64,000 bases of DNA from Asanoa ferruginea (GTDB taxonomy: Bacteria; Actinomycetota; Actinomycetes; Mycobacteriales; Micromonosporaceae): contig NZ_QUMQ01000001.1 in NCBI RefSeq assembly GCF_003387075.1, positions 5,332,001-5,396,000 of the forward strand. Direction: 5' to 3'. Positions 51,633 to 59,744 of the stretch are shown here, one piece after another. The notes below the pieces were generated by a model. The model had not been told where the DNA came from. It worked only from the letters and a program-made list of their open reading frames with translations, and did not search any database. Numbering within the stretch: the stretch's first letter is position 1; every line of letters starts with the position of its first letter. The translations under genes were made by a program, and so were the position numbers.

Positions 51633-52355
51633 TCAGCGCTCTCCTCTCGGGTCGCGGCCGGCTAGGCCGAGGTTGGCGAACAGGGCGGCCGGGTCGGCGG
51701 TCATCCGGTCGAGTTCGCTGAACGGCCACGATGCCCGCAGCGAACGATCGTCGTGGAACGCGGTCTTGACCGCGGCGGTGATCTGCTCGCCCAGCTGTTG
51801 GGCGCCGGTCGAGGTCAGCCATGCCTCGTCGAGCCGGACGGCGCTCAGGCGCTGCCCCTCGACGGTCACGGTCACGTGGCCCTGCTCGTCGGCGGTGGTC
51901 CGGCCTTCGCGGGCATTGCGTTCGGCTTCGGCGGCGAGCTGGTCGAGTTGGGCGAAGGAGTCTTTGAGCACATAGAACAGGCCGCGCGCGTAGTCGGGCG
52001 ACAGGCGGCCGGCCGGTTGCTGGGGCGCAGGCGCGTCGCGTGGCGCGGTGTCGGTCTGGTCGGCCTCGTCGATGCCGCCTGCCCATGCCTCTGACCAGCG
52101 CTGGGTGGCCGCGTCGGCCGCGGCGACAACGGCCGTGCCCAACCGGTCCGCACCAACGCGTCTCGCCCACTCCGGGGCGACCTCGACCGCCTCGATCCGG
52201 CCGGACTGGTCGAGGACCACCCGGACGGCCTGCGCCGGGTCCCAGGCCGACGATCCAGCGGCCCGCTGATGCCCAACCGCGAGGCGACGATTGAGGTCGT
52301 CAGCCTCACGGCGAAGCCGTTGGAGCTCCGCCAACCCGTCGAGCGCGTCTTCCAT
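51633..52355 (-). CDS. YbaB/EbfC-like protein with two related halves
   Basis: The 240-residue protein contains two YbaB-like patterns: about residues 42-88 (VRVVLDQSGRIEAVEVAPEW) and about 160-205 (VTVTVEGQRLSAVRLDEAW). Each has the strand-strand-helix order of YbaB DNA-binding proteins, joined by a proline-rich linker and a helical middle. Such proteins often sit beside WXG100 genes in actinobacteria. It is the first gene of the operon, with the next start 2 bp after its stop. Confidence 0.75.
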   Translation of the reverse strand: MEDALDGLAELQRLRREADDLNRRLAVGHQRAAGSSAWDPAQAVRVVLDQSGRIEAVEVAPEWARRVGADRLGTAVVAAADAATQRWSEAWAGGIDEADQTDTAPRDAPAPQQPAGRLSPDYARGLFYVLKDSFAQLDQLAAEAERNAREGRTTADEQGHVTVTVEGQRLSAVRLDEAWLTSTGAQQLGEQITAAVKTAFHDDRSLRASWPFSELDRMTADPAALFANLGLAGRDPRGER

Positions 52356-52447
52356 CCAGGGGACCCCTGTTCGCCGCAGCCTGCCACCAGCCCACCCAAC
52401 CTAGCCTGGTAAGTGCGGCCTCGCTGCCCCCGCCAACTCCGGTCAGC

Positions 52448-52828
52448 TCACCTGGGGTCGCGCCTCAGCGGGTGGTCGGCGGGGATTTCGACGAGCACGA
52501 TTCGTACGCCATCCGGGTCTTCGATCCACATCTCGATCAGCCCCCATGGCTCTGACCGGGGTTCGCGGATGACGGTGACCCCCGCCGCCACCAGCCGCTC
52601 GTGCTCGGCCCGGACGTCACGGACCTGCAACCAGATCTGTAGTGAGCCGGCCGGTTCGCCGGTGCCGGACACTTCGAGCAGCCCTTGGCCGAGGAAGAAG
52701 ACCAGCCCGGGCTCCTGCGGCGGACCGAACTCGCGGTAGACGGCGAGCCCGAGGATGTCGCGGTAGAAGTGCTGGCTGCGTTGGCGATCGGTCGGGCGGA
52801 GCAGGATGCGGCTGCTGAGTACCTCCAT
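52448..52828 (-). CDS. VOC-family protein (glyoxalase/bleomycin-resistance fold)
   Basis: I place the start at ATG 52828 behind GGTGGAG, giving 126 residues. The fold is evident: RILLRPTDRQRSQHFYRDILGLAVYREF at the N-terminus and RSEPWGLIEMWIEDPDGVRIVLVE at the C-terminus, with candidate metal ligands in the usual places. The substrate is not predicted. Confidence 0.85.
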   Translation of the reverse strand: MEVLSSRILLRPTDRQRSQHFYRDILGLAVYREFGPPQEPGLVFFLGQGLLEVSGTGEPAGSLQIWLQVRDVRAEHERLVAAGVTVIREPRSEPWGLIEMWIEDPDGVRIVLVEIPADHPLRRDPR

Positions 52829-52927
52829 GGCTCCACCATGCCCCGCCGGTTGCGGTTCGGCGCCGTTTCGCGCCGCGACGGGCTTCAGCGGCCCGAATGC
52901 GGCGGGTCCGCGATACCCTCGCTGCAT

Positions 52928-53215
52928 ATGGCTACCTTTCGCAGTGCCTCGACGCTTCTCTCCTCTGACGGCACCAGGACCGCCGGCACCGCCGCGCTCT
53001 TCGCCGAGCCGTCGCGCAAGGGCGGAACCCCACCGTGGGCCGGCGACTTCCGGGTCGCCAACGACGCCGGCAACGGCCCCAAGAACGCGGTCGGGAAGAC
53101 CTTCACGCTCGAACTGCCCGACGGCAGCACCGGCAAGGTCGTGGTGCAGAGCCTCAAGACCGGCAAGGGCGGCGTCATCCTGGCGCTGATGGGCGAAGAC
53201 GCGCCACCCTTCTGA
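52928..53215 (+). CDS. Small hypothetical protein
   Basis: The 95-residue protein starts at ATG 52928, the start chosen because the upstream open frame overlaps the VOC gene on the other strand. It is hydrophilic and Gly/Lys-rich with a strand-rich C-terminus (TFTLELPDGSTGKVVVQSLK). No family is recognised. It ends 8 bp from the convergent DUF1349 gene. Confidence 0.6.
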   Translation: MATFRSASTLLSSDGTRTAGTAALFAEPSRKGGTPPWAGDFRVANDAGNGPKNAVGKTFTLELPDGSTGKVVVQSLKTGKGGVILALMGEDAPPF

Positions 53216-53222
53216 TCCGTCC

Positions 53223-53837
53223 CTAGGAGCCGTCGCGGAGGTCGCCGAGGCGTTCGGGTGCGAAGCGGAGCTCGTCGAAGGTCGCGCCGCATCCCTCGCC
53301 GGTCGGTGACTGGCCCTCGAGGCCGATCCGGTCGCCTGCGGTCTCGTCGTCGAGCTTGAACACGCGGATCAACTGCCAGGTCTCGCCGTCGACCGAGGCG
53401 TGGTAGGCGTAGACCCGATCGAGCCGCGACACCCGCAGCCACACCGACGGGCCGGCCACCACGAAGGCGTTCGCGTCGTCGGCGACACCGCGGCAGACGA
53501 CCGACACGATCATGGGCTCGGCCGCCGGCGAGTATTCGAAGCACAGCTTGGCCCAGCGCCGCTCGTCGAGCCAGACCAGCAGCACGCCGGCGTCGAACGT
53601 GGCCGCGAAGCTCACCGTGACCCGGGCGCTGAACTGGAAGTCACCCGCCGGCGCCGGGCCGAGCAGCGTGGCCGCGTTGAGCATGGGGTCGGCCGACCCA
53701 GCGGGGTCGATGAAGATGTCGGTGCGCGGCTGCGCCGACACCGTCACCGCGCCGGTCGTCTCGTCGACCTGCCAGAGCTCCGCGGCCGAGGGCACGAGCG
53801 GGAACGGCACACCGGGGATCCTCAATTGATCAGCCAT
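53223..53837 (-). CDS. DUF1349-domain protein (lectin-like jelly roll)
   Basis: The 204-residue protein fits the DUF1349 jelly-roll family: FDAGVLLVWLDERRWAKLCFEY, VVCRGVADDANAF and VWLRVSRLDRVYAYHASVDGE TWQ, with a final GLEGQSPTGEGCGATFD. Members are small cytoplasmic or regulatory concanavalin-like proteins of unknown activity. It ends opposite the small hypothetical gene, 31 bp after the start of which lies the MBL gene on the same strand. Confidence 0.82.
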   Translation of the reverse strand: MADQLRIPGVPFPLVPSAAELWQVDETTGAVTVSAQPRTDIFIDPAGSADPMLNAATLLGPAPAGDFQFSARVTVSFAATFDAGVLLVWLDERRWAKLCFEYSPAAEPMIVSVVCRGVADDANAFVVAGPSVWLRVSRLDRVYAYHASVDGETWQLIRVFKLDDETAGDRIGLEGQSPTGEGCGATFDELRFAPERLGDLRDGS

Positions 53838-53867
53838 GGCACAAGACCGTACAACGAAGGTCGGGGT

Positions 53868-54674
53868 TCACGCCGGCACCAGTTCCGCGGCGACCGCGTC
53901 CGCGCCGAGGCCGATCATCCAGGTCAGGGGCGCGTCCGGGAGGAACCGGGTCATTACCCCGGTCAACTGGTCGCGTTGCTCGTCGGTCAGCGTCGGCGCG
54001 CCGGCGGCGATGCGGCCGACCGTTTCCCGATACATCATGAGGTAGCGCCGTTGGTCCGCGAGCATGCCGACGTCGCCCGGGGCGCCGTGACCCGGATAGA
54101 GGGTGGCGCCGTCGAGTGCTCCGGTCAGCGTGTCCAGCGCCGTCAGCCAGTCGCCGGTGTGACCGTCCGCCGTGTATGGATGGGTGCCGTGGAAGGCCAG
54201 GTCGCCGATGAAGGCATGGTTGTCGAGGGTGAGGTAGGAGTCGGCGTGGCTCTCCGCCGCCCCGACCGAGTGCAGCGTGAAGCGCAGCCCACCCAGTTCC
54301 ACGACATCCCCTGTGGACAGTCGTTGGTCCGGCACCCGGTGGTGGTCGGGCCACTCGTCTCCGTACACCGGTTGCCATTGCTCGCGTTTCGAGTCGGCGA
54401 TCCGCGCGATCGTGTCGGCCACGTCAGTCGCCGCATACACCGGCACCTTGTCGCCGGTGAGCATCGGCAGGCCGTTGAAATGGTCGGGGTGCGCGTGCGT
54501 GACGAACGCGCCCAGCAAGGGCTTGTGCAGCGCCGCGATGCGGGCGGCCAGGGCGCGGATGTCGGACAGCAGCAGGTTCGCGTCGACCAGCACGACACCG
54601 TCGGCCGTCTCGACCAGGTAGCTGTTGACGAGCAGACCGCTTTCTGCGGCACTGTAGGTGTGGATCCGGTACAT
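53868..54674 (-). CDS. Metallo-beta-lactamase-fold hydrolase
   Basis: The 268-residue enzyme has the HxHxDH zinc motif (THAHPDHFNG) plus later ligands in SHADSY, FIGDLAFHG and YPGHG. This is the lactonase/glyoxalase-II-like branch, and the zinc residues look complete. It is divergent from an HxlR gene 108 bp away. Substrate unknown. Confidence 0.88.
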   Translation of the reverse strand: MYRIHTYSAAESGLLVNSYLVETADGVVLVDANLLLSDIRALAARIAALHKPLLGAFVTHAHPDHFNGLPMLTGDKVPVYAATDVADTIARIADSKREQWQPVYGDEWPDHHRVPDQRLSTGDVVELGGLRFTLHSVGAAESHADSYLTLDNHAFIGDLAFHGTHPYTADGHTGDWLTALDTLTGALDGATLYPGHGAPGDVGMLADQRRYLMMYRETVGRIAAGAPTLTDEQRDQLTGVMTRFLPDAPLTWMIGLGADAVAAELVPA

Positions 54675-54781
54675 GGTTGCGGTGTTCCCTTCGGCGTCTA
54701 ATGTTGACTCGACGCTAGGTCGCGCCGCGCTCGCCGGACAGAAGGCACTTCGTGGTGCCCTTCCAACAAGCGGGGGAACTC

Positions 54782-55108
54782 ATGGCGCTGGTGATACCCG
54801 ACGTGCTCGAAGAGGGCTGCACCACCCGGCAGGCGCTCGAGCGGCTCGCCTCCAAATGGCGGGTGCTGGTCATCTACGCGCTGCTCGCCGGACCCCAACG
54901 ACACGCCGAGCTGCGTCGGCGCGTCGCCGGGATCACCCAGAAGGTGCTGACCGAGACGTTGCGCGAGATGGAGCGCGACGGGTTGGTGCAGCGGCGCGTC
55001 CTGAAAGAGAAACCGCCACAACACGTCGAGTACGCGCTGACCGCGCTCGGCAAGACCCTCCAGGAACCACTGGCCGCCATCTGTTCCTGGGCAACGGAGA
55101 ACGGTTAG
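54782..55108 (+). CDS. HxlR-family transcriptional regulator
   Basis: The ATG at 54782 is preceded by GGGGGAA and gives 108 residues. The winged helix is typical (ALERLASKWRVLVIYALLAGPQRHAELRRRV..., then VLTETLREMERDGLVQRR). A conserved cysteine near the N-terminus (Cys13 in EEGCTTRQAL) could sense thiol-reactive compounds, as in several HxlR/HypR proteins. It is divergent from the MBL hydrolase and convergent with the SnoaL-hydrolase fusion, which it overlaps by 4 bp. Confidence 0.87.
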   Translation: MALVIPDVLEEGCTTRQALERLASKWRVLVIYALLAGPQRHAELRRRVAGITQKVLTETLREMERDGLVQRRVLKEKPPQHVEYALTALGKTLQEPLAAICSWATENG

Positions 55109-56331
55109 CCGAAGAACCTGGCCAGTTCGGTGGCAAGGGCCTCCGGTTGTTCCTCCGCGATGTAGTGACCGGTGTCCTCAATGGTCACGTAGCGCGTTGT
55201 GTCGGGGAAGGTGGCCGCCAGCTCCGACCTGAGGAACGGGAGCGTGACGGTGTTGCCCAGCACCAGCACCGGCATGGCCAGCCGCGGGTAGGTCGCGTTG
55301 TCGGCCACGTCCTGGTGGTAGGCGCGGTAGGTGCCGAACGCCGCCGTCACCGCCTCGGGCGACCCGTACGCCGTGGCATAGATCTCCCGGTCCTGCTCGG
55401 TGATTTTCTCGGGGTGGACGGCGAAGTGGTCGACCGCCCAGTCGACCAGCGGCCGGAACCGCCCGGCCAGCAGCTTCGCCGGCAGGTCGTCGATCTGGCT
55501 GAGCGGATACCACCAGGTGTTTCCCGCACCGGGCGGCGGGAACGCCTGCATGGTGGCGTGCGACGGGCCGAACGGTCCGCCGTCCCACACCGCCAGCTTC
55601 GCGGTGGCCTCGGGGTAGTTCGCGGCGAAGGTGTAGGCGACCATCGCGCCCATGTCGCCGCCGGCGATGTTGACCTTGTCGTAGCCCAGGCCGCGGACCA
55701 GTTCGTAGACGTCTTTGGCCATGGTCTTCTTGTCGTAGCCGTCGGCGGGCTTGTCCGAGCCGCCCTGACCGCGGTAGTCGACGGCGATGACGCGGTAGTG
55801 CTTCGCCAACTCCGACATGATCCCGTGCAGGGCGTGCGTGGTGCGGGGGAATCCTTCCAGCAGGACCAGCGGCTCGCCCGAACCGCCGATCTCGTAGTGC
55901 AGCCGCACCCCGTTGGCCACCGCGTAGCCGTGTTCGAAGCCGTCGAACGTGCCCGGCAGGGAGAACTCCTGATCGGACGGTCCGGTGTAGGCGTTCATGT
56001 GGGTGATCAGGCCATCGTCGTCGAACTCCATGACATCCAGCGATCGCACCTGGACGGGGATGCCGTCGACGACCGTCCGCAGGCTGAAGGCCATGGCGGC
56101 CGCGGCGCCGTGCGAGGTGCGGATCGGGGTGTCCAGGCTGAACGTGCTCCCCGCGGGAATCTGCTTGAACATGATGGGCAGCCGCTCGTGGGCGTCAGCC
56201 ACGCCGGTGCCGACGGGGTCCTCCAGCGTGCTGCCCTTCGCGAAGAGGGCGAGGGCCGCGCCGACGTCGAGGTTGTTGAGGGCGTCGAGGTAGGTGTGCA
56301 GTGCGGAGCGCATGGTGTCTTCGGTGGGCAT
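55105..56331 (-). CDS. SnoaL-like domain fused to an epoxide-hydrolase-like alpha/beta-hydrolase
   Basis: The 408-residue protein starts at ATG 56331. Residues 1 to about 125 are a SnoaL/steroid-isomerase-like NTF2 domain (LDALNNLDVGAALALFAKGSTLEDPVGTG). From about 145 an alpha/beta-hydrolase follows: oxyanion LLEGFPRTTHAL, nucleophile Asp in AGGDMGAMVAY, cap region with WWYPLSQ and catalytic His in EDTGHYIAEEQ. An Asp nucleophile indicates epoxide hydrolase or dehalogenase chemistry. The fusion suggests two linked steps on one substrate, which is inference. A TetR gene is divergent. Confidence 0.85.
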   Translation of the reverse strand: MPTEDTMRSALHTYLDALNNLDVGAALALFAKGSTLEDPVGTGVADAHERLPIMFKQIPAGSTFSLDTPIRTSHGAAAAMAFSLRTVVDGIPVQVRSLDVMEFDDDGLITHMNAYTGPSDQEFSLPGTFDGFEHGYAVANGVRLHYEIGGSGEPLVLLEGFPRTTHALHGIMSELAKHYRVIAVDYRGQGGSDKPADGYDKKTMAKDVYELVRGLGYDKVNIAGGDMGAMVAYTFAANYPEATAKLAVWDGGPFGPSHATMQAFPPPGAGNTWWYPLSQIDDLPAKLLAGRFRPLVDWAVDHFAVHPEKITEQDREIYATAYGSPEAVTAAFGTYRAYHQDVADNATYPRLAMPVLVLGNTVTLPFLRSELAATFPDTTRYVTIEDTGHYIAEEQPEALATELARFFG

Positions 56332-56374
56332 GGTGCCGCCTTCTCCGAGGTCGATGTGGGAGTGGAACTCTCGT

Positions 56375-56390
56375 TTCACGTTAACGCGAA
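56375..56390. promoter_or_regulatory. 16-bp near-perfect palindrome, candidate TetR operator
   Basis: TTCACGTTAACGCGAA is symmetric around GTTAAC except one pair, and lies midway in the 84-bp gap between the divergent SnoaL-hydrolase and TetR genes. Confidence 0.6.
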
Positions 56391-56415
56391 GTCGGAGTCG
56401 TGCTACCATTTCGAC

Positions 56416-56973
56416 ATGAGAGCCGCCTCACAGGCCCCGGCGCCGCGCAAAGACCAGGTGCGCAACCGGCAGCGACTGGTCGAGGCGGCCATGGCGGTCT
56501 TCCTGGAGCACGGCCCCGACGTCAAGCTCGACGAGGTGGCGCGCCGGGCCGGCATGGCGGCGAGCAGCCTCTACCGGCACTTCCCGAGCAAAGAGGATCT
56601 GATCGACGCGGTGCTCACCGAGATGATGCGCCCGGCACAGGAGGCCGCCGACCGGGCCGCGCTGATGCCCGACCCACGCGAGGCGTTCCGCACCATGTTC
56701 ACCGAGAGCTGCACCATGCCGACGGCCGAGGCAGATGCTTTCAACAAATTGGCGTACGCGAGCAGCCGCGCTCGCGATCACGCCCTGCGACTGCTGGAGA
56801 ATGTCGTGGCACCGGCGACCATCCGGCTACGCGCCGCCGGCGGCCTCCGCGAGGGCCTCACCGTCGAGGATGTCGCGATGTTCCTCCGCATGGCGAAGGT
56901 GACCGACACCCCCGAGCAGCGAGACATGGCGCTCGATGTCCTCCTCGCCGGAATGCTGTCGACCGAGAGCTAG
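56416..56973 (+). CDS. TetR-family transcriptional regulator
   Basis: The 185-residue protein starts at ATG 56416. The helix-turn-helix is at about 16-60 (RQRLVEAAMAVFLEHGPDVKLDEVARRAGMAASSLYRHFPSKEDL in pattern). The rest is a short helical ligand-binding domain. It is divergent from the SnoaL-epoxide-hydrolase-like fusion, with a palindrome between, and is convergent with the FAD monooxygenase (4-bp overlap). Confidence 0.88.
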   Translation: MRAASQAPAPRKDQVRNRQRLVEAAMAVFLEHGPDVKLDEVARRAGMAASSLYRHFPSKEDLIDAVLTEMMRPAQEAADRAALMPDPREAFRTMFTESCTMPTAEADAFNKLAYASSRARDHALRLLENVVAPATIRLRAAGGLREGLTVEDVAMFLRMAKVTDTPEQRDMALDVLLAGMLSTES

Positions 56974-58415
56974 GCCGCGAACCAGGTGTCGAGGGCCTGA
57001 CGGAGGCTCGGCGGGTCGAGAGCCTCGCCCGGTGCGGCGGCCCAGGCGATCACCCCGTCCGGGCGCAGCAGCACCGCGGCCAGGTCGGCATGGTCCAGCG
57101 AGGCCGTCGTGACCTGGTCCACCCGGCCGCCGGTGTCGATCGCGTCGGCGGCGGGATGCAGCAGCAGTGGCCGGCCGGATCGGGCGAGATCGGCCAGCGG
57201 CGTGGTGTGGTTGACGATCAGCGGCGGGCAGTGCGATCCGGTCAGCGGATGGTCGGCTGAATACGGCAATGGATAGCGGTGCGCGGTGCCGGACAGCAGC
57301 CGGCTGAGGTGCCGGTTGACCTCGGGCAGGTCCATCAGGTCGGAGACGATGTCGCGCAACGCGTCCACGTGTGGCCCCGGCCGGAGCAGAGCCGATTGGG
57401 CCCGGGTGTTGTGCAGGACCGCGGCGCCGACCGGATGCCGCTCGTCGGTGTAGGAGTCGAGCAAAGACACCTGCCCGCGGACCGTCGCGGCGAGCTTCCA
57501 GCCGAGGTTCATGGCGTCCATCAGGCCCAGGTTGAGTCCCTGGCCCCCGTTGGGTGAGTGGACATGGGCGGCGTCACCGGCAAGCAGGGTGCGGCCCTGG
57601 CGGTAGGTGTCGGCCTGCCGGGCCTGGTCGGTGAAGCGCAGACCCCCTTGGAAGGCCGTGATCGCGACGTCGACGCTGGCGACGCGGCGGACGCTGTCGC
57701 GCAGCTCCTCGGCCGACAATGGTGCGTCCCGGTCGGGGACATCGTCGGTGAAGTCGAACGTGGCGATCATGTCGCCGTCGTGGAACAGTGTGCCGCCCGC
57801 CAGCCGTCCCGGCGCTGGCAGCAGGTCGCGGCCGGCCACCTCGGCCTTGGCGTAGCGGACGGTCATCAGCGGCGGGGTTCCCGGGAAACCGAAGCCGGCC
57901 AGCTTGCGGATGGTGCTGTGCCCGCCGTCGCAGCCGACCACATAGCCGGCCGACAGCCGCCGCTCGCCCTTTGGCGTCTGCACGGTCAGCGTGACCTCGG
58001 TCGGGCTCTGCTCCCAGCCGGTCACGGTGAAACCGTGGTGCACCTCGACGCCGAGGTCGGCCAGGTGCCTCCGGAGCACCTGCTCCAGGGCGGGCTGGGC
58101 GATCAGCGCGCCGTGCCGGCCCGGGTCGGCTGCCTCCGGGTCGACCTTGTGGATCCAGGCGAAGTGCGTCTTGGTGGTGCCGTGGTCGCGCTCCAGCGCC
58201 GCGAGGCCCTTCTCGTGCTCGCGGTCGAGTTGGTCGCCCAGCCCCCTCCGGCGCAGCGCCTCGGCGGCCAGCACGCCGATGCCGCGCGCCTTCGGCGTCT
58301 CGTTGGGCCCGGCGCGGCGCTCCAGGACGATCGGGCGTACGCCCGCGAGGCTCAACTCGGCGGCCAGCAGCAGCCCTACCGGGCCGGCGCCGACCACAAC
58401 GACATCCGTGTCCAT
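56970..58415 (-). CDS. FAD-dependent monooxygenase (group A aromatic hydroxylase family)
   Basis: The 481-residue enzyme has the Rossmann motif GAGPVGLLLAAELSLAG, the DG motif GCDGGHSTIRKLAG and the GD motif GDAAHVHSPNGGQGLNLG. It resembles polyketide/aromatic hydroxylases such as those for tetracyclines, rifampin or small phenols. Its C-terminal thioredoxin-like tail is present, as in the phenol-hydroxylase branch. A divergent TetR gene with two matched palindromes probably controls it. Confidence 0.9.
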   Translation of the reverse strand: MDTDVVVVGAGPVGLLLAAELSLAGVRPIVLERRAGPNETPKARGIGVLAAEALRRRGLGDQLDREHEKGLAALERDHGTTKTHFAWIHKVDPEAADPGRHGALIAQPALEQVLRRHLADLGVEVHHGFTVTGWEQSPTEVTLTVQTPKGERRLSAGYVVGCDGGHSTIRKLAGFGFPGTPPLMTVRYAKAEVAGRDLLPAPGRLAGGTLFHDGDMIATFDFTDDVPDRDAPLSAEELRDSVRRVASVDVAITAFQGGLRFTDQARQADTYRQGRTLLAGDAAHVHSPNGGQGLNLGLMDAMNLGWKLAATVRGQVSLLDSYTDERHPVGAAVLHNTRAQSALLRPGPHVDALRDIVSDLMDLPEVNRHLSRLLSGTAHRYPLPYSADHPLTGSHCPPLIVNHTTPLADLARSGRPLLLHPAADAIDTGGRVDQVTTASLDHADLAAVLLRPDGVIAWAAAPGEALDPPSLRQALDTWFAA

Positions 58416-58434
58416 GTCGTTTCCCCCTCCGTGA

Positions 58435-58489
58435 AGACGAGACTGTCTCGTCTCGTTCCGACCGTAGACGAGACGAGACGGTCTCGTCT
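58435..58489. promoter_or_regulatory. Two matched 19-bp palindromes (tandem TetR operator)
   Basis: Perfect 9-bp arms AGACGAGAC/GTCTCGTCT surround a single central base at 58435-58453 (centre T) and again at 58471-58489 (centre G). Centres are 36 bp apart. Both lie in the 86-bp gap between the divergent FAD monooxygenase and TetR genes, an arrangement strongly indicating cooperative binding by the TetR protein. Confidence 0.85.
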
Positions 58490-58501
58490 AGCAGGGGTAC
58501 T

Positions 58502-59110
58502 ATGGCGTCCGTGACAGGCACCCAGTCGGCGGCCAAACGCCGCGCCATCCTCGACGCGGCCATCGAGGCGTTCCTCGAATCGGGCTACGCCGCCAGCGTC
58601 GACGACATCGCCGCCACCGCCGGCGTGGGCAAGCAGACCGTCTACCGGCACTTCGGCGACAAGCAGGCGCTGTTCCTCGCCGCACTGGCCGGCGCGCGCG
58701 AGGGCGTCGAAGACGGCGCGGCGAGCACTGTCGCCGACACCGGCGACCCGCTGCGGGACCTGACCCGCAGAGGCGAACGGATTCTCGGCATGGCGCTGTC
58801 ACCGACGCTCGCGGCGCTGCACCGGCTCACCATCGCCGAGATGACCAACCACCCCGAACTCGGCCGGCACTGGGGCGACACCGCCGCCCCCTACCTCGAG
58901 GAGGACCTCACCGGATATCTGCGCCGCTGCGCCGAAGCCGGCACCCTCGACGTGCCCGACCCGGCCCGCGCCGCGCGGCAGTTCGCCTACCTGCTGATCA
59001 CCGAGGGACGGGTGGCCAGCGCCTACGGGACCCGGCCGCTGAGCGCCGCTCGCCGGCGCACCATCGCCCGCGACACCGCCGACCTCATCGTGCGCGCCCA
59101 CCGCCGCTGA
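58502..59110 (+). CDS. TetR-family transcriptional regulator
   Basis: The 202-residue protein starts at ATG 58502, 12 bp after the second palindrome, so autorepression is likely. The helix-turn-helix lies at about 12-58 (RAILDAAIEAFLESG, VDDIAATAGVGKQTVYRHFGDKQAL), and a TetR_C-type domain with an AefR-like pattern follows. It is divergent from the FAD monooxygenase and convergent with the response regulator (26-bp overlap). Confidence 0.9.
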   Translation: MASVTGTQSAAKRRAILDAAIEAFLESGYAASVDDIAATAGVGKQTVYRHFGDKQALFLAALAGAREGVEDGAASTVADTGDPLRDLTRRGERILGMALSPTLAALHRLTIAEMTNHPELGRHWGDTAAPYLEEDLTGYLRRCAEAGTLDVPDPARAARQFAYLLITEGRVASAYGTRPLSAARRRTIARDTADLIVRAHRR

Positions 59111-59744
59111 CGTGCCGCAGCACCGCCAGCACCCGGCGGTTGTCGCTGTCCGACGCCGGCAGGCCGAGTTTGGCGAAAATGTTGGCCACGTGCTTCTCCA
59201 CGACTCCTGGCGTGATGACCAGCGCCGCCGCGATCCCGGCGTTGGATCGGCCCTCGGCCATCAGCGCGAGCACCTCGCGCTCCCGCGGCGTCAGCGACGC
59301 CAGCCCGGCGGTCTGCTGCCCGGCCCGCATCAGGTGGCCGACCACCTCCGGATCCAGTGCGGTGCCACCGGATGCCACCCGGGTCAGCGCGTCGACGAAG
59401 TCGGCGACGTCGGCGACGCGGTCCTTGAGCAGGTAGCCGACGCCGGTCGGCCGGTCGGCGAGCAGGCGGGTGGCATAGCGGGTCTCGACGTATTGCGAGA
59501 ACACCAGCACGCCGACGTCGGGATGGTCGCGCCGGATGTCGATCGCGGCGCGGAGTCCCTCGTCGGTGTGCGTGGGTGGCATCCGGATGTCGATGATGGC
59601 CACATCCGGTTTGTCGGCGGCGATCGCGGACCGCAGGGCGTCGGGGTCGGCCACCGCCGCGGACACCTCGAAACCGCGGTCGGTGAGCAGCCGGACGAGC
59701 CCCTCGCGCATCATTGCGGCATCCTCCGCGATCACGACCCGCAT
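59085..59744 (-). CDS. Response regulator, NarL/FixJ type
   Basis: The 219-residue protein starts at ATG 59744. Receiver domain: acidic pair in VVIAEDAAMMREG, phospho-acceptor Asp52 in VAIIDIRMPP and Lys in GYLLKDRV. Output: LuxR helix-turn-helix (LTPREREVLALMAEGRSNAG). It overlaps the upstream histidine kinase by 13 bp, its clear partner, and probably regulates the adjacent ABC transporter. Confidence 0.92.
   Translation of the reverse strand: MRVVIAEDAAMMREGLVRLLTDRGFEVSAAVADPDALRSAIAADKPDVAIIDIRMPPTHTDEGLRAAIDIRRDHPDVGVLVFSQYVETRYATRLLADRPTGVGYLLKDRVADVADFVDALTRVASGGTALDPEVVGHLMRAGQQTAGLASLTPREREVLALMAEGRSNAGIAAALVITPGVVEKHVANIFAKLGLPASDSDNRRVLAVLRHVSGGGRAR

Noticed and set aside
54694-54715. 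GCGTC/GACGC inverted repeat between the MBL and HxlR genes
   Set aside because: Arms are only 5 bp with a 12-bp spacer, common by chance in GC-rich DNA.
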